Shown here: positions 23,385 through 34,201 of the stretch, one piece after another
Layout: the number at the start of each line of letters is the position of its first letter
Position numbering within the stretch: position 1 is the stretch's first letter
Source of the DNA: Thermomucor indicae-seudaticae
Taxonomy: Eukaryota > Mucoromycota > Mucoromycetes > Mucorales > Lichtheimiaceae
Direction of reading: 5' to 3'
Assembly (NCBI GenBank): GCA_000787465.1
Contig: JSYX01000126.1
Location: forward strand, 1 to 64,000
Length of the DNA stretch: 64,000 bases
Translations under genes and position numbers: made by a program
The notes under the pieces: generated by a model
What the model saw: the letters and a program-made list of their open reading frames with translations, nothing else
What the model was told of the DNA's origin: nothing
Databases searched by the model: none

Positions 23385-23694
23385 GACGACCATACTACGT
23401 GCTGCCGTTTAGTTTGGCTGTGTCGAATTTTATGGAGTACTGGAAACAAAGGATACAGAATTGCAACTTGTCTCTTTGTGCGTGTTTTCTCTTCTCATTA
23501 CAATGGTTGATTTGAAGCCTTTTGTAAAATAAAGGCTACTGCTTAAAGTACATATCATTTGTTCTGGACCGACTACTTTGCAGGCCGTCGTTCAGCGATT
23601 GCTTCTTCCCATCTTCCGTAAGAAACTATGAAACTGCAATCTCCTATTCCCCTGATTGAAGCGAAAATTAGGCTTACAGGTCCGTCTTAATAGA

Positions 23695-24153
23695 CATCGT
23701 ATATTCTCCAAACCGAATGTGAAACCAGATGCTACATAGCCAACAACAGCAAAGGATTTTTGATCACAAGTGAGGATCCAGTTTTGCCAAGAATCACGTG
23801 AAACAGGCAAGTTGCATGAAACTTATGGCTGACATTATCAGACCTTATAGAATGGACGGAAAACTCGTTTTTGTTCTTTTGCCTTGTTTTTCTGTTCTTT
23901 TCTTAAAGGAACTTTGCCTTTCATCGCTGCATGTGAACAACATGTCGCCATGTCGGAGGCGACAAATCTGTCTGGACATCATCGCACCATCAAGAACCGA
24001 AGCCGTTTGAGTCTGCATTCCTGTTGGGCGGGCGACCCTCTTTACTACGGATAGGCGATTCGTCGTGCGGGGCGAGTGCCACGTCATCGCCTTTTGGCGT
24101 TCGCACATGGGGAAACAGGCCCCGTGGTGAGCCCGAGCACCGGTAACTACTGA
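23695..24153. repeat. Dispersed repeat, copy B (partner at 8326)
   Basis: Second copy of the roughly 430-bp repeat, in the same orientation as copy A, lying just downstream of the tra2-like gene. It differs by an additional segment near 23720 and many substitutions. No intact frame. Confidence 0.75.
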
Positions 24154-25345
24154 GTATCATCCACACCGACGAATACGTTCCGCGCCTGTCCTACACAGCA
24201 CGACCTGGACTCAATATCCCTCCGTGCTTTACGCCCGATACCACTGAAGGAAAAGGGAAAAAGCGAAAAACAAACTAAAACGATACCTATTCTATTTATG
24301 CCATTCATCACATGCAATATCAATTCGTCGACAGGGATTTTCTTGACACATAGGCCTAAATATGAAAATATATCTGTATGTATATGGATCATATCCTCCC
24401 AAGAGGTATTTCTATGCAACTGCCCCAAACGTTTCCAATGTCAGTCTATTTGAGCCAAATCAGATCTTGCCATATCCAGCATCAAGACAAAATAGGTATC
24501 AGAATGGCTACATACCACGCCCGTCAAGTCAAGTTTAAAAGAAAAACTGGCTTCTATTCAAATTGAACGCTACTGATGTGTAGTAGAGACACACTTCGGG
24601 AACATCCACAATTACGCGACGGTGATTTTTGAAAACCCGACATCTGCATTTGGAAAGCGCGACATCTTTTCAACAGCAGCGACACTGTAAACTGCAACTT
24701 GCATGAAAACAAGCAGCGGGATATTGTGCCACAAGTGAAAGCACGTTCTCAGAACACTGTACCAGCAGCCAGGGCCCGTGCGAAGCTTGCCTCAGCCAGC
24801 TTGTTTCCAACATGTGAGCTCTACGTCACTCTGAACTGTTATCTCGCGAGAACGGGGAATTGTTGCCGTGTTAGCGTTCCCAGTTTGCTCTTATAAAAGG
24901 CTTTTGTTTATGATGCTCCGAAAAGGAAATTCACCGCTTCCAACAACCTTCTTTTGGCCATTACAGGATTGTGGGCATTTCCGAATCGCGTATCAAGTTT
25001 ATTCTTGTATTTCACGCAACGACCAGAGTTCATAGTGTTTTAAATTGAAAAGAAGTCCGGGTTTTCGGCTGGTCGTGGAGGAAACTGAACTTTGTGTTAC
25101 AGTTGGAGACAGCAGCCCAAGTTCTCCTTCTTGCCAAATGCGCGCTCCTCTTCCGGGCCCCCCTTTTCTTTACTTTCATACACACGCTCAATAATCTTTT
25201 TCTTACTCATCTTTTAATCTCCATTTCATTTCTCTCTCGCTTTTCGTTAGAACCCTGCATGCTGTCTACGAGATAGCCTACTTGCCTTTCTAATCGCTGA
25301 TTAGACTCTACTGCTGTCTTCGTATTATCCCCTATAAAAAGAAAA
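24154..25345. other. Intergenic, upstream of the CCCH gene
   Basis: No gene seen. TATAAAA occurs at about 24893 (CTCTTATAAAAGGC). A long pyrimidine-rich tract (25150-25250) ends in TTCGTTAG near 25250, which could be a 5' UTR intron acceptor. Confidence 0.45.
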
Positions 25346-27018
25346 ATGACCGATTCGTCCATGACAAACAATCTGCTGGAAAGCTTCGACCGTTTGAGTA
25401 TTACGCAATTGTCTAAAAGTTCACCATCCCGACTACCGCCATTCCAGCTGAAAAGATCTCGTAGTCAGCAAACGCCTTTGCCTGGCAATAACGACCAGTC
25501 ATCGTCTCATACTACTTCTCCTCCTTCCACGAAACAAAATAATAACAACAATAATAATAACCATAGTAAATGTAAGTAAGGATAAGGGGAAAAAGAGAAA
25601 GAATAACGACGTTCATCATACGAGTTATATTAGCTTCCAATTTATCGCATGTACCGTGCAAGTTTTTCAAACAAGGCACCTGCACGGCTGGGGCCAATTG
25701 CATCTTTTCGCATAATCCAGACCCGACCTCTGAATCCGCGATTTGCAAGTATTTCCTAAAGGGTAACTGCAAGTTTGGTCCAAAGTGTGCCTTGTTGCAC
25801 ACCATGTCGCCCTATGTTGGTGCTGCGGATGGACGAAAAGTATTTGCAGCCAAAAGTAGTAGCAGTAGCAGCATGGCTGCTGCCATTGGAAGTAGTAAAA
25901 GTCACCACCATCACCACCACCACCACCACCAAACGTCTACGACCACTACAGAAAGCGGATTAGCCATGTCTCTAGGATCAGCTGCTGCCGGATTATCTGC
26001 ACTACGATCACCACCATTGGGAAGTCCTTTGGACGCTGGCTTTGGACCACACATGTATTCACCTGTTGGCAGTTATCATAAACGCAATCATTTACTTTCG
26101 AGCAGCGCCGACGCACGGACGACGTATTTGTCAGCACATCGACGAGAACAACAAGATTCGGACTGGCTTCCTTTTGATGAACATCGTGCTCCTCTCTTTA
26201 GCAGCTTACGATCTGATGATCTTCTTGGCTCTTCGCCTTTTGCTCAACGCGCCTTGTTCTTCCATCATCATCCTTCTTCTTCGTCCTCTTCCATGCGGGC
26301 CACTCCACAAGCGTTACACAGTATCCAGGAAGGAGGTTATCTGGATGTTCCTGGACGCGACTACTTTGACCTCCATAATAACGGAGAAGATAATGATCTT
26401 GACGACGCTATGCTCCCGTCCTCTCTCAACGAGCTTTTGACACCCACGGAGCTTCAACTGAGAAGAGCTAGAGAGCAACGACAACAGCAATTAGAGGTTT
26501 CTTCTTTAGCCTCTTCACCACTTCGGGCGTATAGCTTTGGTGCTGCCATTGAGAGGTCACCGTCTGATGTCTTGCGTGGTGGTGGTCTTCGATCTTCTGG
26601 TGGTTTTGATCTTGCCCATTCGCCTCTCAGCTACACGCAAGCTTATTCTTTAACCAACAGGAACAGCGCCTTGTTCGACAGATTTGCTGAAGACGATTAT
26701 TTGGAACAACAACATTCCTTGCTAGGTGCCAATAGCAGCAGTCATGCCATTAAAATACCAGGAGGGAACCCGGTTTCTTCGTCCACCACTACTACTACCA
26801 ATTTCAATGGCAGTAGACTACGAGAACGACGATGGTTGGATGATTTCCCAACATTGAGTAGTAACAGTAACCCCCCTGCATTGGACACTGAAGAAGGTCC
26901 ATTTTATATGGAAGATACCACTACAGCAACTACAACGACAACGACAACGACAGCGACTACTGGGTCGACTCCTTTTGATTTTCCGTCACTCATTAGCATC
27001 TCCAAGTCCTCCACTTGA
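25346..27018 (+). CDS. Double CCCH zinc-finger protein
   Basis: 536 residues in two exons (25346-25571, 25634-27018). Removing the 62-nt intron creates HVPCKFFKQGTCTAGANC...H, a C-x7-C-x5-C-x3-H finger that neither exon shows alone. A second finger, ICKYFLKGNCKFGPKCALLH, follows about 10 residues later with the same spacing. The remainder is low-complexity: a run of 10 His, then Ser-rich, Gln-rich and Thr-rich stretches, probably disordered. CCCH fingers of this type bind single-stranded RNA, so a role in mRNA binding or nuclear export (LEE1-like proteins have similar paired fingers) is likely. The target is unknown. The gene is followed in the same direction by med10. Confidence 0.88.
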
Positions 27019-27337
27019 AAAGACTGCTCTTCGTCTTTAAAAAGATCCCCTACCTTCTTTTATACATAGTACGCTCTCGAAAAAAAAAAGGAAGACCAAA
27101 AGTTTGTATGAATTCTTGAACAAGGAAAAAGAAAAATGTGTACTGGTTTCTGTTCTACTTGGCACTTGTGGTGTGTTGTATTTGCGCTTACGCTTGCCTA
27201 AATCCTACGGTCCAAACTGCGTTAGCACCAAGATGAGAGGGCAACGACATTGCACTTGTATAGAGCACGGAGTTCAAACCACGAGGGGAAAAGAGCCGTA
27301 CTGCTGTGAGGTTGAGAAGTCTTTGGATATCCCGACC

Positions 27338-28013
27338 ATGCAACAAACCGATTCACATTCATCATCGAGTGTTTCGTCTGCAGCGGGGACCCCTATTACG
27401 AATCACAATAATAATGTTGCATTAACACCAGCGGAGCGTGCCAAAGCTTCAAGACGAGCCTTGGAAGAGGAATTAAACGATCTGTTGCAAGTCCTCTTTG
27501 AATTGAGTGTGATCGTCTATGATTTCCAGCCTGATGGGAATCGACTCGTTTGGGACAAAGTGTACAACATCGTGACGATTGATTAAAATGTGAACAAGAG
27601 CAAAGAAAAAAGCTAATGAACTCTTAGTAACACGATTCTGGAACATTATCAAAAGATTGATGAACTCAAGGACAACATTGACACGTTTATACCGGAAGAA
27701 GTCATAAAGTGAGTGAGCCTTCTGCGTTGCTATTGCGTATAAACAACATTACTAAACTTGTTTAGTTTTGTTGAACATGGTCGTAATCCAGATATCTTCA
27801 CCCAAGGATTCGTTGAACGTACAGCGAGTGAAAATCAGTTCACGAATGGAAAGATTAAAGCTGTCGATGCAAGTATTGGGCGCTATGACTTTAAAGAGGA
27901 CGCTCTCTAATGGATCTTTTTGGGAACAGGAATTCCGGAGTCTGTTGGCGGACGAGTTTGCGAAATCGTTTCCGGATCTGTACCAAGAGAACGGCTACGA
28001 CCTTCCTTCATGA
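27338..28013 (+). CDS. med10: Mediator complex subunit 10 (Med10/Nut2)
   Basis: 163 residues in four exons (27338-27561, 27628-27708, 27766-27868, 27930-28013). Spliced, it reads ELNDLLQVLFELSVIVYDFQ, LVWDKVNTILEHYQKIDEL, IPEEVINFVEHGRNPDIFTQ and GKIKAVDEFRSLLADEFAKS, in the order of Med10. The exon 1 donor at 27562 restores KVNT, matching the family's K(I/V)N. The last intron (27869-27929) starts with GC (GAT|GCAAGT). Using the neighbouring GT instead gives a non-Med10 reading. A Ser/Asn-rich N-terminal extension precedes the conserved part. Med10 sits in the Mediator middle module and links activators to RNA polymerase II. Confidence 0.9.
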
Positions 28014-29364
28014 TGTGTATTCCTTCGCGTGACTTCAGGTAACCGCAACAAAGGACTGCCTCGGCGTGTAAATGAAAGCACTGGATTCGCCGGTTGATTT
28101 GTTGGTTCATAAAAAAAACAATAACACACAATCGCGAAAGGTTAATGCTTCATTGAAACACACCCCCCTACATACAAGGCAAACCAGTCCAAGTGATTCT
28201 TAAATACGAAATGCTCGAGTTATTACACAACATCTTCAATTACCTTTTATTTCTCCCAACGCATTGTTCCGTCAAGTAAAATTTACAATGCAGAACAGCA
28301 CAGTTTAAAAGTATAGAAGACGAGTGACTTGGCTATAAACTGGCTCATTACAGGTCTGTATCCTTCTTTTTTTCGGGCTGCCGGGTTCAGATAAGCAGCA
28401 CAGAAGCTAGTGATATATATGCGAAAGATATGGCCTACATATGGCAAACCGTGACAGTGAGACTCATCGCTTTATATTGCGTTTGTGTCACCCACTGATA
28501 GTTGAGCGCAAAGACAGACCGTGATAGCTCCAGAATACGACTTTTAACTGCAATATCGGACGACCAAAATTTCAGACCACTAGATAAATTATGAAAATCT
28601 GTTAAGTGGAGATCCGTTCAACTTGATCTAGGGTCGATATGTCGATCCAACTTTGAAAAGGAGCTCTTTGGTCGTTATCGTACATTATTATCGCCTCTGC
28701 GTACCCCCATACATACCAAGACTCAAGAGAAGGGAAACAGCTGTTGGTCAATTTATTTCGCAGCAAGGTGCTAGGTCGCCCACCTGTTATTCGCCTTTCG
28801 CAACGGGCTTGCCCCACTTTGGCGATCCTCCATCAGACTGGGTTTTCTGATGGTGCTGTCTGACACGCTTTGATTATTGTGCAAGTCTAGCCGCCACTTG
28901 TATATATGAAGGCAGGAATTACTGTAAACCTCAAGTTAATTTTCTCTGTACAGGGTTCAAAATAAGAAAAAAGAAGCGTAGTACTGCAATTATTCTAAGT
29001 TCTCAACAGGACACAAGAAGTGCACTCAAAAAAGAGAACCTCATGTTCCAATTTTGGACTTTGCGCCAAATCGTTATCTTTTTTGTAATGAACTTCCTTA
29101 ATTATCTAACAATGCGAAACAAGCGTATTTTATCTTTTCATGAAGATCTGGGAGAAAATAAGGGAAACGACTGATTCGTTGCATCATGGAATCAGCGAAA
29201 TAGGATTTATCTCCATAGTAAATGCCAGGCGATCTCAATTAAGCAGCTGAACAGTACTGATCAGTCTACACCTTTTTCTCTTGACTGAACGGCCCGACAT
29301 CCTACCCCCAACCACAAGGGTTAGCAGAAAAGAGAAGTCAGAACGGTCCCATTGTGATTTTAGT
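28014..29364. other. Intergenic, no gene seen
   Basis: AT-rich, with only short open frames. It marks the change from the conserved gene block to the accessory repeat array. Confidence 0.5.
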
Positions 29365-30022
29365 TCAATTCCTGCAATCCCATATACCCGCAGGCGACCA
29401 AAAAGGCATTAAGCCCGCTGTCATACTCTCCAAAAGTGAAGACAGGAAAGCTTCTCTTGGCTTATGGCGAATAAGGACGGAAACTGAGTGACAAAAGAAA
29501 TAGACTGTATACGAGCAAGGATCAAAAGGTACAGAATCGTCAGTAGTCCCAGGACTTGTACAAATTGTGTGTCCATTCTTTGCCGTCCCTCGTAGCATAT
29601 TCAACGTATAGTCCCTTGGCCGATGTTCAATGACGGTAAGTAGTGTTCCAACGGGTTCCCTTAGCATGGGCGTTCGGTATCGTCAGGAAACTTGCTACTC
29701 TATGTAGCTTTGTGGGCATTACCCACGGTGAGTTTTTCTTGCAATTCGGGTCTTATTTGTAGACAGACCTCAGTTACTATCTGTGCCCGATTTAGCTTAA
29801 CGATTATCGCTATCATTCAAGTTGGGGGGGGGAGAACTGAACACCGGCCCAGAATAACTCGGATTCGACGGCTTGCCGACCCACACTGTTTCGGCAGAAC
29901 TCGTAAAAAATCTAGTCCCCAGTAACCGTATGCCGGAAATTCGCCTGGTGGGAGCCACTTGAAACAATCGTTCACTGATAACGCACTTTGGATACTTCTC
30001 TATTTTTTCTTCTTTAGTTATT

Positions 30023-30505
30023 CTATCTGCTGAGCCGCAAAGGAAACTGTACCTTCGATTTCATCTCGTTCGCTTCAGAAATATCCGGATCACGTGCTTT
30101 TATCCAGTCGAAAATTTCAGCAACCGTGAGTTTTTGTCTAGGTGAGCTCAGAATAGCCTGGGCAATGAGACAAATAAAGGAATTAAGTCCACGTCTATAT
30201 CTTCTTGGATCTGGTCTTCTCTCCGGAGCAGGGAATCCACCGGAAGGCATGTTGCCAATCTGCTGCCGCTGCTGCTGTTGATGGTTGTCTGATTGAGGTT
30301 GTGGATCATCCGACGTCAATGGAACAACAAGTTCCAGATCACGCGGAGGGAAATCTTCATCAGGCGTTGCCAATGGAACGACGGGTTCCAGATCAAGTGG
30401 AGGAAATTCTTCATCAAACGACGCCGGGAGAGGATCTGCCATGGTGATATTACCGAACTGGTCTCGGTACCAATGGGTGGAAGCAGCCTGATATTGATGT
30501 GCCAT
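30023..30505 (-). CDS. Forkhead-like small protein, paralogue 1
   Basis: 160 residues from the ATG at 30505. It starts MAHQYQAASTHW, shared with paralogues 2 and 3. Two acidic repeats (EEFPPLDLEPVVPL, EDFPPRDLELVVPL) and a Gln stretch follow. The C-terminal part resembles the first two helices of a forkhead winged-helix domain: LIAQAILSSPRQKLTVAEIFDWI. After KVQF the frame diverges and stops at PLRLSR, while the bases AGAATAACTAAAGAAG that encode RIT(K/E) in the others are still present out of frame. So this copy is probably truncated by a small indel. The conserved recognition helix of true forkhead proteins is absent. Function unknown. Confidence 0.6.
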   Translation of the reverse strand: MAHQYQAASTHWYRDQFGNITMADPLPASFDEEFPPLDLEPVVPLATPDEDFPPRDLELVVPLTSDDPQPQSDNHQQQQRQQIGNMPSGGFPAPERRPDPRRYRRGLNSFICLIAQAILSSPRQKLTVAEIFDWIKARDPDISEANEMKSKVQFPLRLSR

Positions 30506-30610
30506 TCTACATAAAAGTATTAGCCGCTTTTAGTATGGTATCACTATTCTAGGCAAAGCCACCACGATACAGAATCTTGCTTGATGAGAGAGGAAAGAAG
30601 TCGTTCCCTG

Positions 30611-30634
30611 AGCTTTCGCGGCACGGTTTTTATA
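30611..30634 (-). promoter_or_regulatory. Conserved TATA-containing core promoter, paralogue 1
   Basis: On the minus strand a TATAAAA at 30634-30628 is followed by CCGTGCCGCGAAAGCT, about 122 bp before the ATG. The same block precedes paralogues 2 and 3 and is better conserved than the sequence around it. Confidence 0.65.
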
Positions 30635-31070
30635 AGCAACAGGAAGCACATTCCTTCGAAAGGGAATGATATCTTTATCGATAAGCATTTTATTGTTTCA
30701 TAATAGAGCATTACGGTTCTTGTGTTTTGCGCCGGCGCGTGCGTTGCGGACTCTCTCTGCTGTCGGGGAGGGGTGCGAAAAATCGTTCCCTCGCAAAAAT
30801 TCTTCCTAACGACATGCCAATTTTCTGTGGTGTCTGCTTCTGCAGTACGTGAATGAAAAACAATGGACTGGGTCACCGGGAGTTTTAGTGGACCATCATG
30901 CGAAAAATTATCACGCGCTTGGGTGAGGCCAAATTAGGTTTACCTCAAGTCACAAGGCTGCACATGCGAAAAAAGTACAGGCAGCACAACTCACTTCCAT
31001 AATAAAAACCGTTTTCTCACTCACATTTTACGTAAAGCCTGATAGCATGTCTACTGCACGTGTTTGTTTC

Positions 31071-32029
31071 ATTTAGAAATCCTTACCAACTGTGCCTTAC
31101 AGTGTGAAGGAGGACGGTGCAAAAGCGAATACAGGGCCTGCTCCATATAATGATCACCTCCGTCAGCGCGAAAAGCGGTAAGCTCATCGGATTATCACTG
31201 TATCGAATTTAGAACTCGCGAGTTACATAGACTGAATCTCCTTGATATATCTCTAGTATTATTAGATTCACACTTGCTTGACTCAACACATAGCGGAAAC
31301 CATACAAAAATTACAAGTTAAAGCTCGCTAATAGCAATAACCGTTTCCTTCAGAAATGTGACGATGGCAATCAAGCCAAAGCATCCAAACATAGTACCAA
31401 CCCACGCAGGATTCACAGAGAATACAAGAGCAAGAACAGGAAATGATTGGCAGTGAAAGTTCAGGACAACGCCTGGCAACGGATTAAAACACTGGGTTCT
31501 ATTTGTTTTTCCCATTATTCATTGAGAATAAACGCATCCATATCACAGCCGAAGCCGATGGAGAGTAAACATTAAGGAATTACGCAAGAAACTCAATTAC
31601 TTCAATGTTGGCGGAGTGCATGTCTAGGCTATGACTATTTCTCTTTTGGTCGACTTGGCCAAGTTACGAGTTGAGTACGAGTGAATCCAAAAGTGATCTC
31701 TCAATGAACCCGTGATGCACCCTTGAATAGACGTTAAAATTACTAATCCTGTTCGAAAGAAACTGCTTTTGAAAGAACTTGCAAGATTCGCGCCTCACAT
31801 TAATCACCTCGTTACTGGTAAAATAAAGCTGTTCCTTGTGGTCTTACCGCATAATGATGTGTAAGCTGAAAGTAATTGCGAGTATTTCGGGAGAAATAGT
31901 GATATTTCCCTGCCCACAAAAACGGTGGGAGCCAGAACTGATCGTTACACGGAAATATTATTATATTGAAGGGCACTGTAGTATATGCGACAAGCGCCAT
32001 TGTCAGTTTGGTTAAATGATTTTACTCCT
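31071..32029. other. Spacer between repeat units 1 and 2
   Basis: No gene or clear repeat. Short AT-rich frames only. Confidence 0.45.
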
Positions 32030-32643
32030 ATATGCCACAGTGGACCGAGAAAAACGGGCGTTAGTCCCGCAGGCACTCTCCCAAAGTGAAAGCAGTAAAG
32101 CTTTTATAAGATTATGGTGACTTTTGCAATGAGCTTGGAAACTGAGCGACAAAAGGAGCATAGGGAATCTGGAAAGGACAAAAAGGTACAAAATTATCAC
32201 GGATCCACGACTGGAACGGATGCTTGCCCATTCTTTGTTGTCCGGGACATGGCATCTGCAGCGTCCATTTATATAACGGCAAGACCTTGAAGTACACTCA
32301 GTCTTTTTGGCCACTGCGTAATAATAGTAAGCAGCATCACAGTGCTCTCGTTAGCATGGGCGTAAAAAGGTCCAGGTTTTTATTTATGGACAAACTTAAG
32401 CTGCTATTTTACGAAACGTGCCCGCGTTTTCTGGCAGCGCAATTGTATTCTGGGGGAAATTATGGCGTATCGGCCAATAATAATGAGGGCCGATGTATGG
32501 TGATTTCCAAGAAAAACGTGGTTTGCATGAACTGTTCAACGTCTACCGTCCAGTAATTGCTTCTGTAATCGTTCATATCGCTTGTTGGGATCCTCGAGAA
32601 AAAAGGATGGAGTCTTAATTGATATCGAATATTCCCCTATGTT

Positions 32644-33129
32644 TTATCCTTCTTCAGTTATTCTATGACGCGTTGGTCCCCCTAAAAAGACATGTACCTT
32701 CCATCTGTCTGCCTGGATCCTCCATTCCTCTGCCTCATTCATGTCGCAAAGATTCGGGTCACGTGCTTCTATCCACTCGAAAATGCCACGCACTGTGAGT
32801 CTTTTTTTGGATGAGCACATAATCGCTAGCCCAACTAGAGCAGTGAGGGAAATAGAATCACGTCTACGTCTTATTCGCTCCGCAGCAGAGATTCGAACGG
32901 GACGCATATCGGGAATCTGCTGCTGTATTTGCTGTCGAGGGCCAGCATTACAGTATGGACACAGGATGTTGTTTGGTTGCGGACCATAGGACACCAATGG
33001 AACAACGGGTTCCAGTTCACGTGGAAGAAAATCCTGATGAAATGTCGCCTGAGGAGAATCTGCCTTGGCAAAATTACCGAACGCCTCTAGGATCCAATTG
33101 GTTGAAGTAGCCTGATATTGATGTGCCAT
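32644..33129 (-). CDS. Forkhead-like small protein, paralogue 2
   Basis: 161 residues from the ATG at 33129 (MAHQYQATSTNW). It has one acidic motif (QDFLPRELEPVVPL), a CPYCNAG pair of cysteines absent from the paralogues, a Gln/Arg stretch, then the forkhead-like part: ALVGLAIMCSSKKRLTVRGIFEWIEARDPNL. It ends DRWKVHVFLGG...RHRITEEG. Where forkhead domains have the W-x-NSIRHNLS recognition helix, this copy has WKVHVFLGG. Length and end agree with paralogue 3, so it appears intact. An in-frame ATG nine codons upstream (33153) is less likely because similarity between copies begins at MAHQYQ. Confidence 0.65.
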   Translation of the reverse strand: MAHQYQATSTNWILEAFGNFAKADSPQATFHQDFLPRELEPVVPLVSYGPQPNNILCPYCNAGPRQQIQQQIPDMRPVRISAAERIRRRRDSISLTALVGLAIMCSSKKRLTVRGIFEWIEARDPNLCDMNEAEEWRIQADRWKVHVFLGGPTRHRITEEG

Positions 33130-33236
33130 TTCTACAAAAATGTAATTATGCATTTTTAGTTGGATGTCTCGCTGCTACACAAAGGCACGACCATACAGAA
33201 TCTAGTGTAACGATAGGGGAATGATGCCGTGCTTTG

Positions 33237-33260
33237 AGCTTTCGCTGCACGATTTTTATA
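33237..33260 (-). promoter_or_regulatory. Conserved TATA-containing core promoter, paralogue 2
   Basis: TATAAAA at 33260-33254 (minus strand), then TCGTGCAGCGAAAGCTCA, about 124 bp before the ATG. Confidence 0.65.
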
Positions 33261-33685
33261 GGCAACAAGAAGCACATTCTTTTGAATCGGAATGGTATCT
33301 CTATGGCAGGCATTTTTACCTTCTCATAATGGAGCAGTACGGCTTTGTGCGCTGTGCGCTCTCTCTGCTGGGGGAATACAGTTCCCTTGTAAAAATTTTC
33401 CGAATGGCATGCCGCTTTTCTGTGACGCCTGCTTCTGCACGAGGGCAATGAGAGTTAATGGACTGCGGAACCAGAAGATGTGGACGACTGTCACATTATA
33501 AGTAGTCGCGCTTTTCGGGGCGCGATCTAGAAGTCGTGGTTGTGTTTACCTCAAGATGCAAGTTTAGGCATGGCATTAAGCACAGGCAGCACAACTCGCT
33601 TTTACAATAAAAAAGGGTTCTGCAAACGAAGTCATCTATTGTTCGTGCTCTTCTCTTACTCGCGTTTTACATAAAGCCTGGTAAC

Positions 33686-33919
33686 ATGACTACTATGCGC
33701 TCTTCTTTCAAACGTTTCCCATTGGAAAAGAGTATCTGTTTACTGCGCTACTGTGTTGACGTTGAACAGCTCAAGGACAAGGGAGAGGATAATAATTGGA
33801 TTGCCGATACGGAGAACTTGCATTCACATAGTTTCTATGAAGAAAAGCATTTCTCGGATGTTGGGATGCAAACATTTGAGCACATAGTTCTTCTTCCATC
33901 AAAAGCTACGTCTGTATAA
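33686..33919 (+). CDS. Divergent open frame beside paralogue 2, unknown
   Basis: ATG at 33686 opens 77 residues (MTTMRSSFKRFPLEKSICLL ...) ending at 33919. It points away from paralogue 2 and begins inside the conserved right end of the unit. In unit 1 the same start (30th base after TAAAGCCTG) encodes MSTARVCFI and stops. A second frame, 33938-34201 (87 residues), follows closely and could be the continuation of a spliced or frameshifted gene. No domain recognised. Confidence 0.3.
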   Translation: MTTMRSSFKRFPLEKSICLLRYCVDVEQLKDKGEDNNWIADTENLHSHSFYEEKHFSDVGMQTFEHIVLLPSKATSV

Positions 33920-34201
33920 TTAGTCGTCGGCACTAATTTGAATGCACCTATGAGTCCATCTCCAGTACGGGAGTTCGATCCAATGCTTCAAAACAAGTAT
34001 CAATGTGCATGTCATCGGCGCCTAGGATTAGAAAAACACAAGTACAGGATATCAAAAGACGTAGTGACTGTTCAGAGCTTGAAGTGTTTCTTTGTCTCTT
34101 GTGATTTGCTTAACGATGCATTTCGCATCGCTTTTAGACCGTCATATCTTGGGGCATTTGTAAAGTTTTGCGACCATACGTTGATCGCTGATATGGCCTG
34201 A

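Larger units (their letters stand above)
29365..31070. repeat. Segmental repeat unit, copy 1
   Basis: About 1.7 kb that recurs at 32030-33710 and, more diverged, at 37000-38700. It holds a forkhead-like gene, its promoter, and about 600 bp of conserved 3' flank. Matching landmarks: GACAAAAG...GAGCGACAAAAG at the left, the gene in the middle, ACAGGCAGCACAACTC and TTTTAC(G/A)TAAAGCCTG at the right. Units 1 and 2 are more alike than either is to unit 3. Confidence 0.75.
32030..33710. repeat. Segmental repeat unit, copy 2
   Basis: Second unit of the triplicated array, aligned along its whole length with 29365-31070. Its right end runs into an open frame at 33686 whose counterpart in unit 1 ends after nine codons. 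Confidence 0.75.

Noticed and set aside
25910..25935. His-codon run as an artificial affinity tag
   Set aside because: It sits within a natural low-complexity Ser/His/Thr region of the CCCH gene with mixed codons and interruptions.
33960..33990. GTTCGATCC as a tRNA B box
   Set aside because: No matching A box or cloverleaf upstream. No tRNA or rRNA gene was found anywhere in the window.
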